Assembly: GCA_030040695.1 (NCBI GenBank)
Contig: JASHTE010000070.1
Span: 1-11,051, forward strand
Direction of reading: 5' to 3'
From: Vulcanimicrobiota bacterium
Lineage (GTDB): Bacteria; Vulcanimicrobiota; Vulcanimicrobiia; Vulcanimicrobiales; Vulcanimicrobiaceae
Length of the DNA stretch: 11,051 nt
The position numbers and the translations under genes were made by a program. Every line of letters starts with the position of its first letter. The stretch's first letter is position 1. Below are positions 1 to 6,521 of this stretch, piece by piece. The notes under the pieces were generated by a model that had not been told where the DNA came from, searched no databases, and saw nothing but the letters and a program-made list of their open reading frames with translations.

Positions 1-549
1 AACGATGAAAACCTCTTGGCGTAAACCGGGATTGTACCAGGCACGTGCGCGGACGTCGACGCCGACTCGAGACGGCGCCGCCCCTTGCAGCTTCATCTCT
101 TGGATCTGGAGCTGCTGCGTGATGCTGCTTCCGACGGCCTGTGCCACCGAGAGCGCGGTCTGCGCCGCGGTTGCATCCGAGGCGTCGACGGCGACCATCA
201 CTTCGGGCGACTTCTTTGCGTGAAGCAGCTTCGCGTAGTCGGGCGGAATGACGATGCCTGCGAGCGCCTGGCCATCGTCGATGTGGCGCACGACGTCGCT
301 CATGCTGTGGGCGCGGTAGGTGATCGTGAAGTATTCGGAGTTCGTGAAGGCATCGAGCAACTGCTGGCTCTCCGCGGTGCGCGAAAGGTCCCAGACGATC
401 GTCGGTTGATACTTGATGTCGCTCGAAAGATACCCATAGAGAATCACTTGGACGAGCGGCATGAGCATCGTTGCTATGACGGTGCGGCGATCGCGGAAGA
501 ACTGGGTGTACTCTTTCACCGCGATGGTCCAGACGCGCCGCCAGTTCAC
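1..549 (-). CDS. ABC-2 type efflux permease (YbhS/YbhR-like), N-terminal part
   Basis: Inner-membrane permease of an ABC exporter that would carry substrate outward using the two ATPases encoded just upstream. Only the first 183 residues are present; the gene runs off the window's left edge, so roughly half of a usual ~370-residue protein is seen. The N-terminus has a short cytoplasmic segment (VWTIAVKEYTQFFRDRRTV), then a hydrophobic helix around residues 25-42, then a large soluble region. This is the layout of the ABC2_membrane_3 family. The segment ending RARAWYNPGLRQ matches the family's characteristic WYNP motif. The start is a GTG at 549-547 that overlaps the TGA of the upstream ATPase gene (GTGA), implying translational coupling. 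The substrate cannot be told; relatives export drugs, cations or other small molecules. A second permease, as in YbhGFSR, may lie just beyond the edge. Confidence 0.9.
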   Translation of the reverse strand, partial: MNWRRVWTIAVKEYTQFFRDRRTVIATMLMPLVQVILYGYLSSDIKYQPTIVWDLSRTAESQQLLDAFTNSEYFTITYRAHSMSDVVRHIDDGQALAGIVIPPDYAKLLHAKKSPEVMVAVDASDATAAQTALSVAQAVGSSITQQLQIQEMKLQGAAPSRVGVDVRARAWYNPGLRQEVFIV

Positions 550-1484
550 GGCGTCCTCACGAGGCTCGCGAAGACGTCCTCGAGCGAGGGCGTCACCGGC
601 GCAAGCGATGCGATGGGGAATCCGAGCTGCTCGACGGCGCTCTGAAGCTGCACGGCGTCTTCCTTACGATTCACGGTAACGTGCAACGCCGAGCCGTAGA
701 GCCCGGCACCCCGGACGAACGGCAGGCCTTCGACGGCATCGAGAATAGCGACGTTTCGCTCGGAGATGATTTCGATTGTCTCTCCGCCGTCGGGCGCGTG
801 CTTCAAGCGCTCCGGCGTGCCGCGCGCGATGATCTTGCCCCCGTAGATCAGGGCGAGCTCGTTGCAGTGCTCCGCCTCGTCGAGATAATGCGTCGTGACG
901 AGTACCGTCGTGCCCTCCTCGGCGAGGCCGACGATAAGGTCCCAGAACTCGCGCCGCGAGAGCGGGTCGACACCGGACGTCGGCTCGTCGAGGAAGATCA
1001 TCTTCGGCTCGTGGAGGAGCGTGCACGCGAGCGAGAGCCGCTTGCGATATCCGCCCGGAAGCGTGCCCGCAAGCTGCGAGCGACGCTCCTTGAGATCGAG
1101 GCGCTCCATCCAGCGCTCGACGGCGCGTGCTTGATCGGCACCGTAGATGCCGAACATGCCGCAGTAGAAGCGCAGATGCTCTTCGACCGAAAGATCGTCC
1201 CAGAGGCTCGAGCCTTGCGGCATGTACCCGATGCGAAGCTTCACCTCTTCCGGATCTCGCGCGACGTCGTACCCGAGGACCTCGGCGCTGCCGGACGTCG
1301 GGGCGAGAACGCCGCACAGCATACGGATCGTCGTCGACTTTCCCGAACCGTTTGGGCCGAGAAATCCCCATATCTCTCCGGCCCTGATCTCAAACGAGAT
1401 GGAGTCGACCGCGACGAAGTGGTCGAATCTGCGCGTGAGCGCCTCGACGCGGACCGTCGGCCCTGCGAGAGCGCTCGCCGTCAC
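546..1484 (-). CDS. ABC transporter ATP-binding protein, second of a split YbhF-like pair
   Basis: Cytoplasmic ATPase of 312 residues that would power the adjacent ABC-2 permease. Visible motifs: Walker A GPNGSGKST at residues 43-51, Q-loop Q90, signature LPGGY at 142-146 (Pro where the consensus LSGGQ has Ser), Walker B with catalytic Glu MIFLDE at 162-167, and H-loop His199 in VTTHYLDEAEH. The C-terminal ~90 residues form the accessory domain usual in ABC-2 drug-export ATPases. The GTG start at 1484-1482 overlaps the TGA of the preceding ATPase gene, and the 3' end overlaps the permease start. In E. coli YbhF two such ATPases are fused in one chain; here they are separate genes. LPGG signatures are, to my knowledge, not rare in the second half of YbhF-type proteins. 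Family certain; substrate unknown. Confidence 0.95.
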   Translation of the reverse strand: MTASALAGPTVRVEALTRRFDHFVAVDSISFEIRAGEIWGFLGPNGSGKSTTIRMLCGVLAPTSGSAEVLGYDVARDPEEVKLRIGYMPQGSSLWDDLSVEEHLRFYCGMFGIYGADQARAVERWMERLDLKERRSQLAGTLPGGYRKRLSLACTLLHEPKMIFLDEPTSGVDPLSRREFWDLIVGLAEEGTTVLVTTHYLDEAEHCNELALIYGGKIIARGTPERLKHAPDGGETIEIISERNVAILDAVEGLPFVRGAGLYGSALHVTVNRKEDAVQLQSAVEQLGFPIASLAPVTPSLEDVFASLVRTP

Positions 1485-2398
1485 GAGGAGAGCCTCGCGA
1501 CGAACGTATCCTCGAGCGACGGCGGAATAACGCGCAGCGACGCATCCGTCACGCCTGCGCCACGCAGGCGCGCCTCGATCGCCGGAACGGCGTTTGCTGC
1601 GGAAGGTACGAGCGCGTGAAGCGCGTCGCCGAAGATCTCAACGCTGCGAACGCTCGGCTCGTCGCGTAAGGCTCGCCGCGCTTTAGGGCGCTGCTGCGTC
1701 GTGATCTCGACGACGTCGCCTGCAAGGTGCGTCTTCAGCTCGGCGGGCGAGCCGAGGCTGAGTATCGCGCCACGCGTGATGAAGGCGACTCGGTGCGCAC
1801 GCTCCGCCTCGTCCATGTAGGGCGTGCTCACGAAGATCGTCGTGCCGGCGGCATTGATGCGATAGAGGATGCGCCAAAACTCTCTGCGCGAGACGGGATC
1901 GACACCTGCAGTCGGTTCGTCGAGGAGGATCGTCGCAGGGCTATGGATGAGCGTGCACGCGAGCGCGAGCTTCTGCTTCATACCGCCGGAGAGCTCGTCG
2001 GCGAGGCGCTTCGTGAACGGTGAGAGCGCAAAATCATTCAGCAACTCCTGCGCACGTTTTGCGAAGTCTAGCTGCGGGACGCCGAAGATGTTGCCGTAGA
2101 AGCGGAGGTTCTCCATGACCGAGAGGTCCGGATAGAGACTGAAACGCTGTGGCATGTAGCCGATCGCGGCTTGGACGCGCCACGCCTCACGTCGTACGTC
2201 GACGGCGTCGACGGTGAGGTCTCCGTCGTCGAGTGCAAGCGCACCGCAGATGAGGCGCATGAGCGTCGTCTTTCCGGCGCCGTCCGGGCCGACGAGCGCG
2301 AAGATCTCGCCCGCCTCCACCTCGAGAGAGAGGTGATCGACCGCTACGATGGAGCCGAAGCGACGCGTGACGCCGGAGGCGGCGATGGCGGTCGCCAT
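1481..2398 (-). CDS. ABC transporter ATP-binding protein, first of a split YbhF-like pair
   Basis: Cytoplasmic ATPase of 305 residues, likely to heterodimerise with the product of the next gene. Motifs: Walker A GPDGAGKTT at residues 37-45, Q-loop Q84, canonical signature LSGGM at 136-140, Walker B TILLDE at 156-161 with catalytic Glu161. The switch (H-loop) position reads STPYMDEAER: Pro193 stands where catalytically competent ATPases have His. The codon is CCC at 1822-1820, so this is a real substitution in the given sequence. The ATG at 2398-2396 lies one base after the HlyD-type gene's stop, and the gene ends in a GTGA overlap with the next ATPase. The Pro together with the partner's LPGG signature points to one canonical and one degenerate ATP site in the pair (inference). 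Confidence 0.95.
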   Translation of the reverse strand: MATAIAASGVTRRFGSIVAVDHLSLEVEAGEIFALVGPDGAGKTTLMRLICGALALDDGDLTVDAVDVRREAWRVQAAIGYMPQRFSLYPDLSVMENLRFYGNIFGVPQLDFAKRAQELLNDFALSPFTKRLADELSGGMKQKLALACTLIHSPATILLDEPTAGVDPVSRREFWRILYRINAAGTTIFVSTPYMDEAERAHRVAFITRGAILSLGSPAELKTHLAGDVVEITTQQRPKARRALRDEPSVRSVEIFGDALHALVPSAANAVPAIEARLRGAGVTDASLRVIPPSLEDTFVARLSS

Positions 2399-2399
2399 C

Positions 2400-3461
2400 T
2401 CAGACGTGAATCACCGCGTCGACCGGTAGTCCGGGCTTCAAGGTACCGGTCTCGTCGACGAACTGAATCTTGATGCGAAAGACGAGGTACTCGATGCGCT
2501 CTTCCTTGGTTTGGACGTTCTCGGGCGTGAACTCGGCGCTCGTGCCGATCTCCGTCACCGTTCCAACGAATGTGCGGCCCGGTAAACCATCGATCGAGAC
2601 CTCGGCCTTCATGCCGGTTTTGATCCGCGGCAGGTCGGTCTCGCTCACGTACACATAGACGTAGGGGTGCTCGAGGTCACCGACCGTGATGACAGCGGCT
2701 CCCGGCTGAATGAGAGAGCCGTCTTCGAAGTTGTGCGAGATGACGTAGCCCTCGTACGGCGCAACGAGTTGCGTCTCCTCAACCGAGTTGCGCGCTAATC
2801 CAAAGGAAGCGCGCGCTTGGGCGAGCGCGGCAACGGCTTGCAGCCGCTGGAGGCGCGAAGCACGCACCTCGAGCTCGTTGACGGCGACGCTGCGCCGATC
2901 TGCCTGCGCGAGCGCAACTGCGTCGCGCGCGGCTTTGAGTTGCGCGACCGATGCGGTATACGCGTTGCGCGCATCGTCGAGCGTCTGCCGTGGTTCGTCG
3001 CCTGTGCCGACGAGGCTTCTCGCGCGCACGAGGTTCGTCGAAGCGAGCTCATACGCCGACTGGGCCGAGGCAAGCTGTGCCTGCGCTTGATCGATCGCGA
3101 GCACGGTCGACGAGCTTGCGATGCCGAGATTCTCACCCGCTTGGCCGAGACGCGACTGCGCGACGTCGACCTGCTGCTGCGCGGAGGCAACCTGAGCGAG
3201 TTCTTGCTCGAGGCTCAACGTCGGAACGACGCGCTCGAGCACGGCGACTACCTCTCCTTTCTTGACCGCGTCACCGTCGTTGACGCGCAAGTCGACAAGC
3301 CGTCCCTCTACCTTCGGCGAGAGGTCGCTCTGGATCACCTCGATCGTTCCGGAGGCGAAGACCTCGTCACCGGGCGCTCGCCGGATGAGGTACCAGCCGG
3401 CAACGGCGCCGCAGACAGCGATCACCGCAACGGCGAGTAGAAGGCGCGTGCGTAGTCCCAT
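2400..3461 (-). CDS. HlyD-family membrane fusion protein (YbhG/EmrA-like)
   Basis: Periplasmic adaptor of 353 residues that would link the ABC permease to the outer envelope. An N-terminal hydrophobic anchor spans about residues 7-25, followed by Arg residues and no lipobox, so it is probably a membrane-anchored signal sequence. The first half of the biotinyl-lipoyl domain is at about 44-76 (SPKVEGRLVDLRVNDGDAVKKG). A long Ala/Gln-rich alpha-helical hairpin (coiled coil) follows at about 83-228. The second lipoyl half (VAPYEGYV) starts at about 232, and the beta-barrel/membrane-proximal region fills 262-353. The ATG at 3461-3459 is the first start codon in frame after the upstream gene's stop. 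An AGGAG at 3467-3463 lies only one base before it, so initiation may be weak or helped by another site. It is the first gene of the transporter cluster. Confidence 0.93.
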   Translation of the reverse strand: MGLRTRLLLAVAVIAVCGAVAGWYLIRRAPGDEVFASGTIEVIQSDLSPKVEGRLVDLRVNDGDAVKKGEVVAVLERVVPTLSLEQELAQVASAQQQVDVAQSRLGQAGENLGIASSSTVLAIDQAQAQLASAQSAYELASTNLVRARSLVGTGDEPRQTLDDARNAYTASVAQLKAARDAVALAQADRRSVAVNELEVRASRLQRLQAVAALAQARASFGLARNSVEETQLVAPYEGYVISHNFEDGSLIQPGAAVITVGDLEHPYVYVYVSETDLPRIKTGMKAEVSIDGLPGRTFVGTVTEIGTSAEFTPENVQTKEERIEYLVFRIKIQFVDETGTLKPGLPVDAVIHV

Positions 3462-3515
3462 GCTCCTGACTCTAGCCGCAGGGCGAGAAGAGCCTGGGAA
3501 GTCCCGTCCGAGACG

Positions 3516-3884
3516 TCATGATCGCAGCGCGTCTTCGACGGCACGTAGCAGCTCTGCAGGTTCCGAAGGCTTTGGGACGGCGGCGCGCACGCGGTAAATT
3601 TCCATGAAATCGCGCATCGCGGCGTTTGGCGGCGTTGCCGTGTAGAGCGCGACTGCGAGGCCATCGAGCATCGCGTCGCGACGTAGCCGGCGGATCACCT
3701 CGACCCCGGAGAGGCCCGGCATGTTGAGATCGACGAGCAGTAAGTCGGGGCAGTTCGCCGCGATCGCGGCGAGCGTTGCCTCCCCGCTCGCTGCTTCGAC
3801 GATCGTATGACCCGCGTGGCGCAATACGGTTGTGACGAGCAGCCGGCTTGCAGCGTCGTCGTCAGCGATGAGGATCAGCGCCAT
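3516..3884 (-). CDS. single-domain response regulator (CheY-like receiver)
   Basis: A 122-residue receiver domain with no output domain, expected to be phosphorylated on Asp52 (LLLVDLNMPG) and to act by protein contact or as a phosphate sink. The acidic triad DDD is at residues 8-10, the switch Thr82 is in ALYTAT, and Lys105 is in VPKP, so all catalytic positions are intact. The open frame continues upstream to 4487, but that part is a shadow of the neighbouring gene. The start is ATG 3884-3882, where receiver homology begins, preceded by a good GAGGAG site. It overlaps the upstream two-receiver gene by 23 bases, implying coupled translation. It most probably belongs to the kinase encoded two genes upstream. 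The target is unknown. Confidence 0.93.
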   Translation of the reverse strand: MALILIADDDAASRLLVTTVLRHAGHTIVEAASGEATLAAIAANCPDLLLVDLNMPGLSGVEVIRRLRRDAMLDGLAVALYTATPPNAAMRDFMEIYRVRAAVPKPSEPAELLRAVEDALRS

Positions 3885-4677
3885 CACCGATGAGCTCCTC
3901 GATTTCTTGGCGCAGCTTCTCGGGATTGATCGGCCGCAGGATGAACTTCTTGGCACCAAGTTCGAGACCGCGCCGCCGGTCTCGCGTCTGCCACGCCGTC
4001 GAGGAGAGAAAGACGAAGGGGATCCGGCGCCAACGCTCGTTCGTGTCGACGTGCTCGATGAGCGCGAAGCCGCCTTCCTCGGGCATGTGCAGATCGCAGA
4101 GAATGAGTGCTGGTTGGATGCGCTCCATGATCTGGAGCGCCTCGCGTACGCTCCTTGCCTCGGCGATCTGATAGCCGAAGGGAGCGAGCGACGCGCGAAG
4201 GACGTCGAGGTTCGTTTGCAAGTCGTCGACGGCGAGAATGATCGGACCACCGTCTGAGACCTTGCCTGCTTCGGCAGCTGTCTGCTCGTGTGTGACGGCG
4301 GTTGGACGGTGCGATGATCCGAGATACGCTTGGACATCGGATACGAATCGCTCGGGATCGATTGGCTTCGCGATGTAGCCGTCGAAGCCGCTTTGGAGAA
4401 TGCGCTCCCGATCGCCCGCCATTGCGAGCGCGGTAATCGCGATGAGCCGCGTGGCGTGGCCGAGCTCACTCTTGAAGCGACGCGCAAACTCGTATCCGTC
4501 CATTCCAGGCATGAGGATGTCGACGAGAACGAGATCGTACGAGTCGAGCCGCGCCTTTTGAAGACCGCTCAGGCCGTCGCTCGCGTCATCGCACTCATAG
4601 CCGAAGGCGCGCAGCAGGTAGAGCATGAGGTCGAGATTCGCGCGATTGTCGTCGACAACGAGGATGCGCGGCGTCAT
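3862..4677 (-). CDS. tandem receiver (REC-REC) response regulator
   Basis: A cytoplasmic protein of 271 residues made of two receiver domains joined by a short polar linker (about 120-144), with no DNA-binding or enzymatic output domain. REC1 (about 3-118) has Asp9/Asp10, phosphoacceptor Asp53 (LVDILMPGMDG), Thr82 and Lys104 (YIAKPI). REC2 (about 145-265) has Asp151/Asp152, Asp195 (LCDLHMPEEGG) and Ser225. At its conserved Lys position it has Arg248 (KKFILRPI), which may alter phosphorylation-coupled signalling. The ATG at 4677-4675 overlaps the TGA of the histidine kinase gene (ATGA), so it is the probable cognate partner. Its two receivers may act in a phosphorelay or compete for phosphate (inference). 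Confidence 0.93.
   Translation of the reverse strand: MTPRILVVDDNRANLDLMLYLLRAFGYECDDASDGLSGLQKARLDSYDLVLVDILMPGMDGYEFARRFKSELGHATRLIAITALAMAGDRERILQSGFDGYIAKPIDPERFVSDVQAYLGSSHRPTAVTHEQTAAEAGKVSDGGPIILAVDDLQTNLDVLRASLAPFGYQIAEARSVREALQIMERIQPALILCDLHMPEEGGFALIEHVDTNERWRRIPFVFLSSTAWQTRDRRRGLELGAKKFILRPINPEKLRQEIEELIGDGADPHR
3895..3900 (-). promoter_or_regulatory. ribosome binding site fixing the start of the single-domain receiver
   Basis: On the minus strand this reads GAGGAG, ten bases before the ATG at 3884-3882. It lies inside the end of the tandem receiver gene. It supports starting the small receiver protein there rather than far upstream, where the same frame is open but non-homologous. 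Confidence 0.7.
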
Positions 4678-5798
4678 GCCGCCTCTTCGAGTAGCGGCAG
4701 CGAGAGCGTGAACGTACTGCCTTTCCCGAACTCGCTCGTGAAACTCAAATATCCCCCGACGAGCCTCGCGAGCTTCTGCGAGAGGTAGAGACCGAGCCCC
4801 GCGCCTTCCACGCGGCGCGTCGAAAGCGGCTCCAATTGCTCGAAGGCTTGGAAGAGGCGCTCGCGATCTTCGTCCTTGATGCCGACGCCCGTGTCGATCA
4901 CACTGATGTCGCAGTGCTCACCGGCGCTGCTGGCGCGTGTGCGCACCTCGATCCGCACCGAGCCTTCGTTCGTATACTTGAGCGCGTTGTTGGCGAGATT
5001 CAGAAGTATCTGCGCGAGTGCGCGCCGATCGCTCATGAGCGTAATCGGGGCTCTCGGCGCGCTCGCCGAGAACTCGAGCTTCTTCTCGGAGGCCATCGAG
5101 CGTAGCGAACTATGGACTTCGTCGACGATCTCTTGCAGCACGACTCTCTCGAGGTGCAGCTCGACCTTTCCGGCTTCAATCTTTGCCAGATCGAGAATGT
5201 CGCTGATGAGGGAAAGGAGGTGACGTGCGCTGGATTGCACGACCCGCAGCTGCTTCTCTTGTTCTTCCGTCAGCGGCCCCGGCAACCGCATGAGGAGCGT
5301 TCCCGTGAAACCGATAATGGCGTTGAGCGGCGTACGCAGCTCGTGGCTCATCGAGGCGAGGAACTGGTCCTTCGCGGCGCTCGCCGCTTCGAGCTCCGCG
5401 TTCTTCGCCTGGAGCGTTGCCTCGAAATGCTTCCGCTCGCTAACGTCGCGAATTGCGCTGACGACGAGGAGCCCTTCGTCGGTTTCGATCGGGCTGAGGC
5501 TGATTTCGACGGGCACCTCGCTCCCGTCTTTACAGAGACCGGCGAGTTCCATGCCCTCGCCCATCGGGCGTAGGCGCGGGTCGGAGGCGTACCCGTCGCG
5601 GTGGCCCACGTGATGTTCGCGCAGCCGAGCCGGGACGAGCATCTCGATCGCCTTCCCGAGCATCTCGTCGCGGTGGTAACCGAAGAGTCTCTCCGCCTGC
5701 GCGTTGACGCGGCGAATCGTTCCCGTGCGGTCGACGATGACCATTGCATCAGGGTAGGACTCAAAGAACGGCAGAGAGGGATTAGCCGAGAGCGGCAT
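4674..5798 (-). CDS. soluble PAS-domain sensor histidine kinase
   Basis: A 374-residue histidine kinase without membrane segments, so it probably senses a cytoplasmic signal. A PAS domain covers about residues 8-120 (FFESYPDAMVIVDRTGTIRR, then ending SAIRDVSERKHFE), followed by a coiled linker. The HisKA H-box is FLASMSHELRTPLNAI, with phospho-acceptor His152. The ATPase domain has an N-box NNALKYT (Asn271), G1 box DTGVGI at 302-307 and G2 box GAGLGLYLS at 332-340, so it looks fully active. Start ATG 5798-5796 has an AAGGAAA site about 6 bases upstream. The stop overlaps the start of the tandem receiver gene. It is transcribed divergently from the kinase-like miniprotein at 5848. PAS ligand unknown; no haem- or flavin-specific motif is evident. 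Confidence 0.95.
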   Translation of the reverse strand: MPLSANPSLPFFESYPDAMVIVDRTGTIRRVNAQAERLFGYHRDEMLGKAIEMLVPARLREHHVGHRDGYASDPRLRPMGEGMELAGLCKDGSEVPVEISLSPIETDEGLLVVSAIRDVSERKHFEATLQAKNAELEAASAAKDQFLASMSHELRTPLNAIIGFTGTLLMRLPGPLTEEQEKQLRVVQSSARHLLSLISDILDLAKIEAGKVELHLERVVLQEIVDEVHSSLRSMASEKKLEFSASAPRAPITLMSDRRALAQILLNLANNALKYTNEGSVRIEVRTRASSAGEHCDISVIDTGVGIKDEDRERLFQAFEQLEPLSTRRVEGAGLGLYLSQKLARLVGGYLSFTSEFGKGSTFTLSLPLLEEAA

Positions 5799-5810
5799 GC
5801 GCTTTCCTTC

Positions 5811-5833
5811 GCGGGTTCTTCATAAGCGCCCGC
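5811..5833. promoter_or_regulatory. interrupted dyad, candidate operator in the divergent promoter region
   Basis: Two 10-base arms, GCGGGTTCTT (5811-5820) and AAGCGCCCGC (5824-5833), are inverted about a CAT centre. Eight of ten positions are complementary: GCGGG with CCCGC and CTT with AAG. The dyad sits between divergent genes and ends exactly where the TACAAT box begins, overlapping the -35/spacer region of the rightward promoter. It is placed as a transcription-factor site would be; an RNA hairpin is less likely because it lies upstream of the inferred transcript start. The binding protein is unknown; the OmpR-type regulator at 8766 is one candidate. Confidence 0.45.
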
Positions 5834-5839
5834 TACAAT
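5834..5839 (+). promoter_or_regulatory. -10 box (TACAAT) of a probable leaderless promoter
   Basis: TACAAT differs from consensus TATAAT by one base and lies 8 bases before the ATG at 5848. Transcription would start at or within a few bases of the ATG. The intervening CCCAACCC has no Shine-Dalgarno sequence, which fits a leaderless transcript of the TANNNT-spacer-ATG type known in Deinococcota and Actinomycetota. No good -35 hexamer is visible at 16-18 bases upstream; the dyad occupies that place. Confidence 0.5.
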
Positions 5840-5847
5840 CCCAACCC

Positions 5848-6045
5848 ATGGAAAGGCTGCGGCGCGAGCTCCACGAGCTTGCCAACATGCTCATGATCGC
5901 ACAGGCCAACACGGAGGCGATGCTCGACGGCGTCGTCGAGCTCAGCCACGAGCGACTCGAGAGCGTGCGCAGCGCCATCGCAGCTGCCACGGAGCGTCTT
6001 CGAGCGCTCGAAACGAGGGAGGAACCAGATGTCGAAGCTGAATGA
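5848..6045 (+). CDS. small helical protein resembling an isolated histidine-kinase dimerisation (HisKA/DHp) hairpin
   Basis: A 65-residue, charged, all-helical protein without signal peptide or membrane helix. Residues 7-28 (ELHELANMLMIAQANTEAML and following) resemble the H-box helix of kinases with HELxNxL motifs, placing His9 at the phospho-acceptor position. Residues 34-54 (SHERLESVRSAIAAATERLR) resemble the second helix of the hairpin. The ATP-binding domain is absent and the frame closes with an acidic tail. The frame is open back to 5797, but ATG 5848 is chosen because of the TACAAT box 8 bases before it; no ribosome binding site is present. Its last 17 bases overlap the next gene. It may be a phosphotransfer protein or a dimerisation partner of the divergent kinase (inference); a generic coiled-coil protein is the alternative. 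Confidence 0.72.
   Translation: MERLRRELHELANMLMIAQANTEAMLDGVVELSHERLESVRSAIAAATERLRALETREEPDVEAE
6015..6024 (+). promoter_or_regulatory. strong ribosome binding site inside the miniprotein gene
   Basis: GAGGGAGGAA lies four bases before the ATG at 6029, within the 3' end of the small gene. It fixes the start of the SRPBCC-like protein and contrasts with the miniprotein gene, which has no such site. Confidence 0.75.
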
Positions 6046-6502
6046 GTCGCTCTTCGTGCGGTGTCCCTATCACCGCGCGCGTGGCTATCTCGCGGCCGGA
6101 GTAGGGCAGCAGATCGATTCGAAGGCGCCGCTGACGCTGCGGGTTCCGCTCGTCGGCGTCGAGCTGAAGAAAGACGTGATCGTAACCTTCACGCCCGGCA
6201 TCGACCCGATGCACATGGACCAACCCTGGCGCATCCACTGGACGCCGGAAGGCGGTGGCCCGTATCCCGACTTCGACGGTGAGTTGACCGTCCGCGCCGA
6301 TGACGACTACACGAACTGCGTGCTCGAGCTCGTCGGCGAGTACAAACCACCGGGCGGCATGCTCGGGAAGTCGTTCGATCTCGTTGCCGGCTCCCGTATC
6401 GCGGCGCTTACGGCGCGAGCATTGCTTGAGCGTCTGGGCGAGGAGTTCGTGGCGCGCTATAACGAGGAGGAGTCCCAAAAGGGCGCTCCGGCTTCATCCT
6501 AG
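6029..6502 (+). CDS. SRPBCC/START-like domain protein
   Basis: A 157-residue soluble protein with no signal peptide. The layout fits a small SRPBCC (START-like, helix-grip) domain: an N-terminal strand, a run of beta strands (LTLRVPLVGVELKKDVIVTF; WRIHWTPEGGG; FDGELTVRADD; CVLELVGEYKPPGG at about 97-110), and a long C-terminal helix (IAALTARALLERLGEEFVAR, 124-143). Such domains bind hydrophobic ligands in a cavity, and some relatives (CoxG-like) sit near oxidases or dehydrogenases. No ligand or enzymatic residue can be assigned here. Translation starts inside the preceding small gene (17-base overlap) from a strong ribosome binding site. The gene lies 19 bases before the oxidase subunit IIa gene, so co-transcription with the oxidase is likely. 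Fold assignment is by overall pattern and moderately sure. Confidence 0.72.
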   Translation: MSKLNESLFVRCPYHRARGYLAAGVGQQIDSKAPLTLRVPLVGVELKKDVIVTFTPGIDPMHMDQPWRIHWTPEGGGPYPDFDGELTVRADDDYTNCVLELVGEYKPPGGMLGKSFDLVAGSRIAALTARALLERLGEEFVARYNEEESQKGAPASS

Positions 6503-6521
6503 GGTCGGTCGGGAGGGCTGA

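Noticed and set aside
681..1619. 312-codon plus-strand frame opposite the ATPase gene
   Set aside because: Antisense shadow; no recognisable motif, and the minus strand has Walker A, signature, Walker B and H-loop in order.
2817..3440. Long plus-strand open frame (207 codons) opposite the HlyD-family gene
   Set aside because: Antisense shadow of high-GC coding sequence; the translation is Arg/Leu-rich without any domain, while the minus strand encodes a clear membrane fusion protein.
3462..3515. Possible terminator between the receiver and HlyD genes
   Set aside because: Only a 4-base dyad (GGGA-AG-TCCC at 3496-3505) with no following T-run on either strand; too weak to call.
3885..4487. 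N-terminal extension of the single-domain receiver frame
   Set aside because: Ser/Arg-rich out-of-frame translation of the tandem receiver gene; the receiver fold and a good ribosome binding site place the start at 3884.
5797..5847. Seventeen-codon N-terminal extension of the miniprotein
   Set aside because: It would overlap the kinase start region, has no ribosome binding site, and the TACAAT box would lie within the coding sequence; ATG 5848 fits better.
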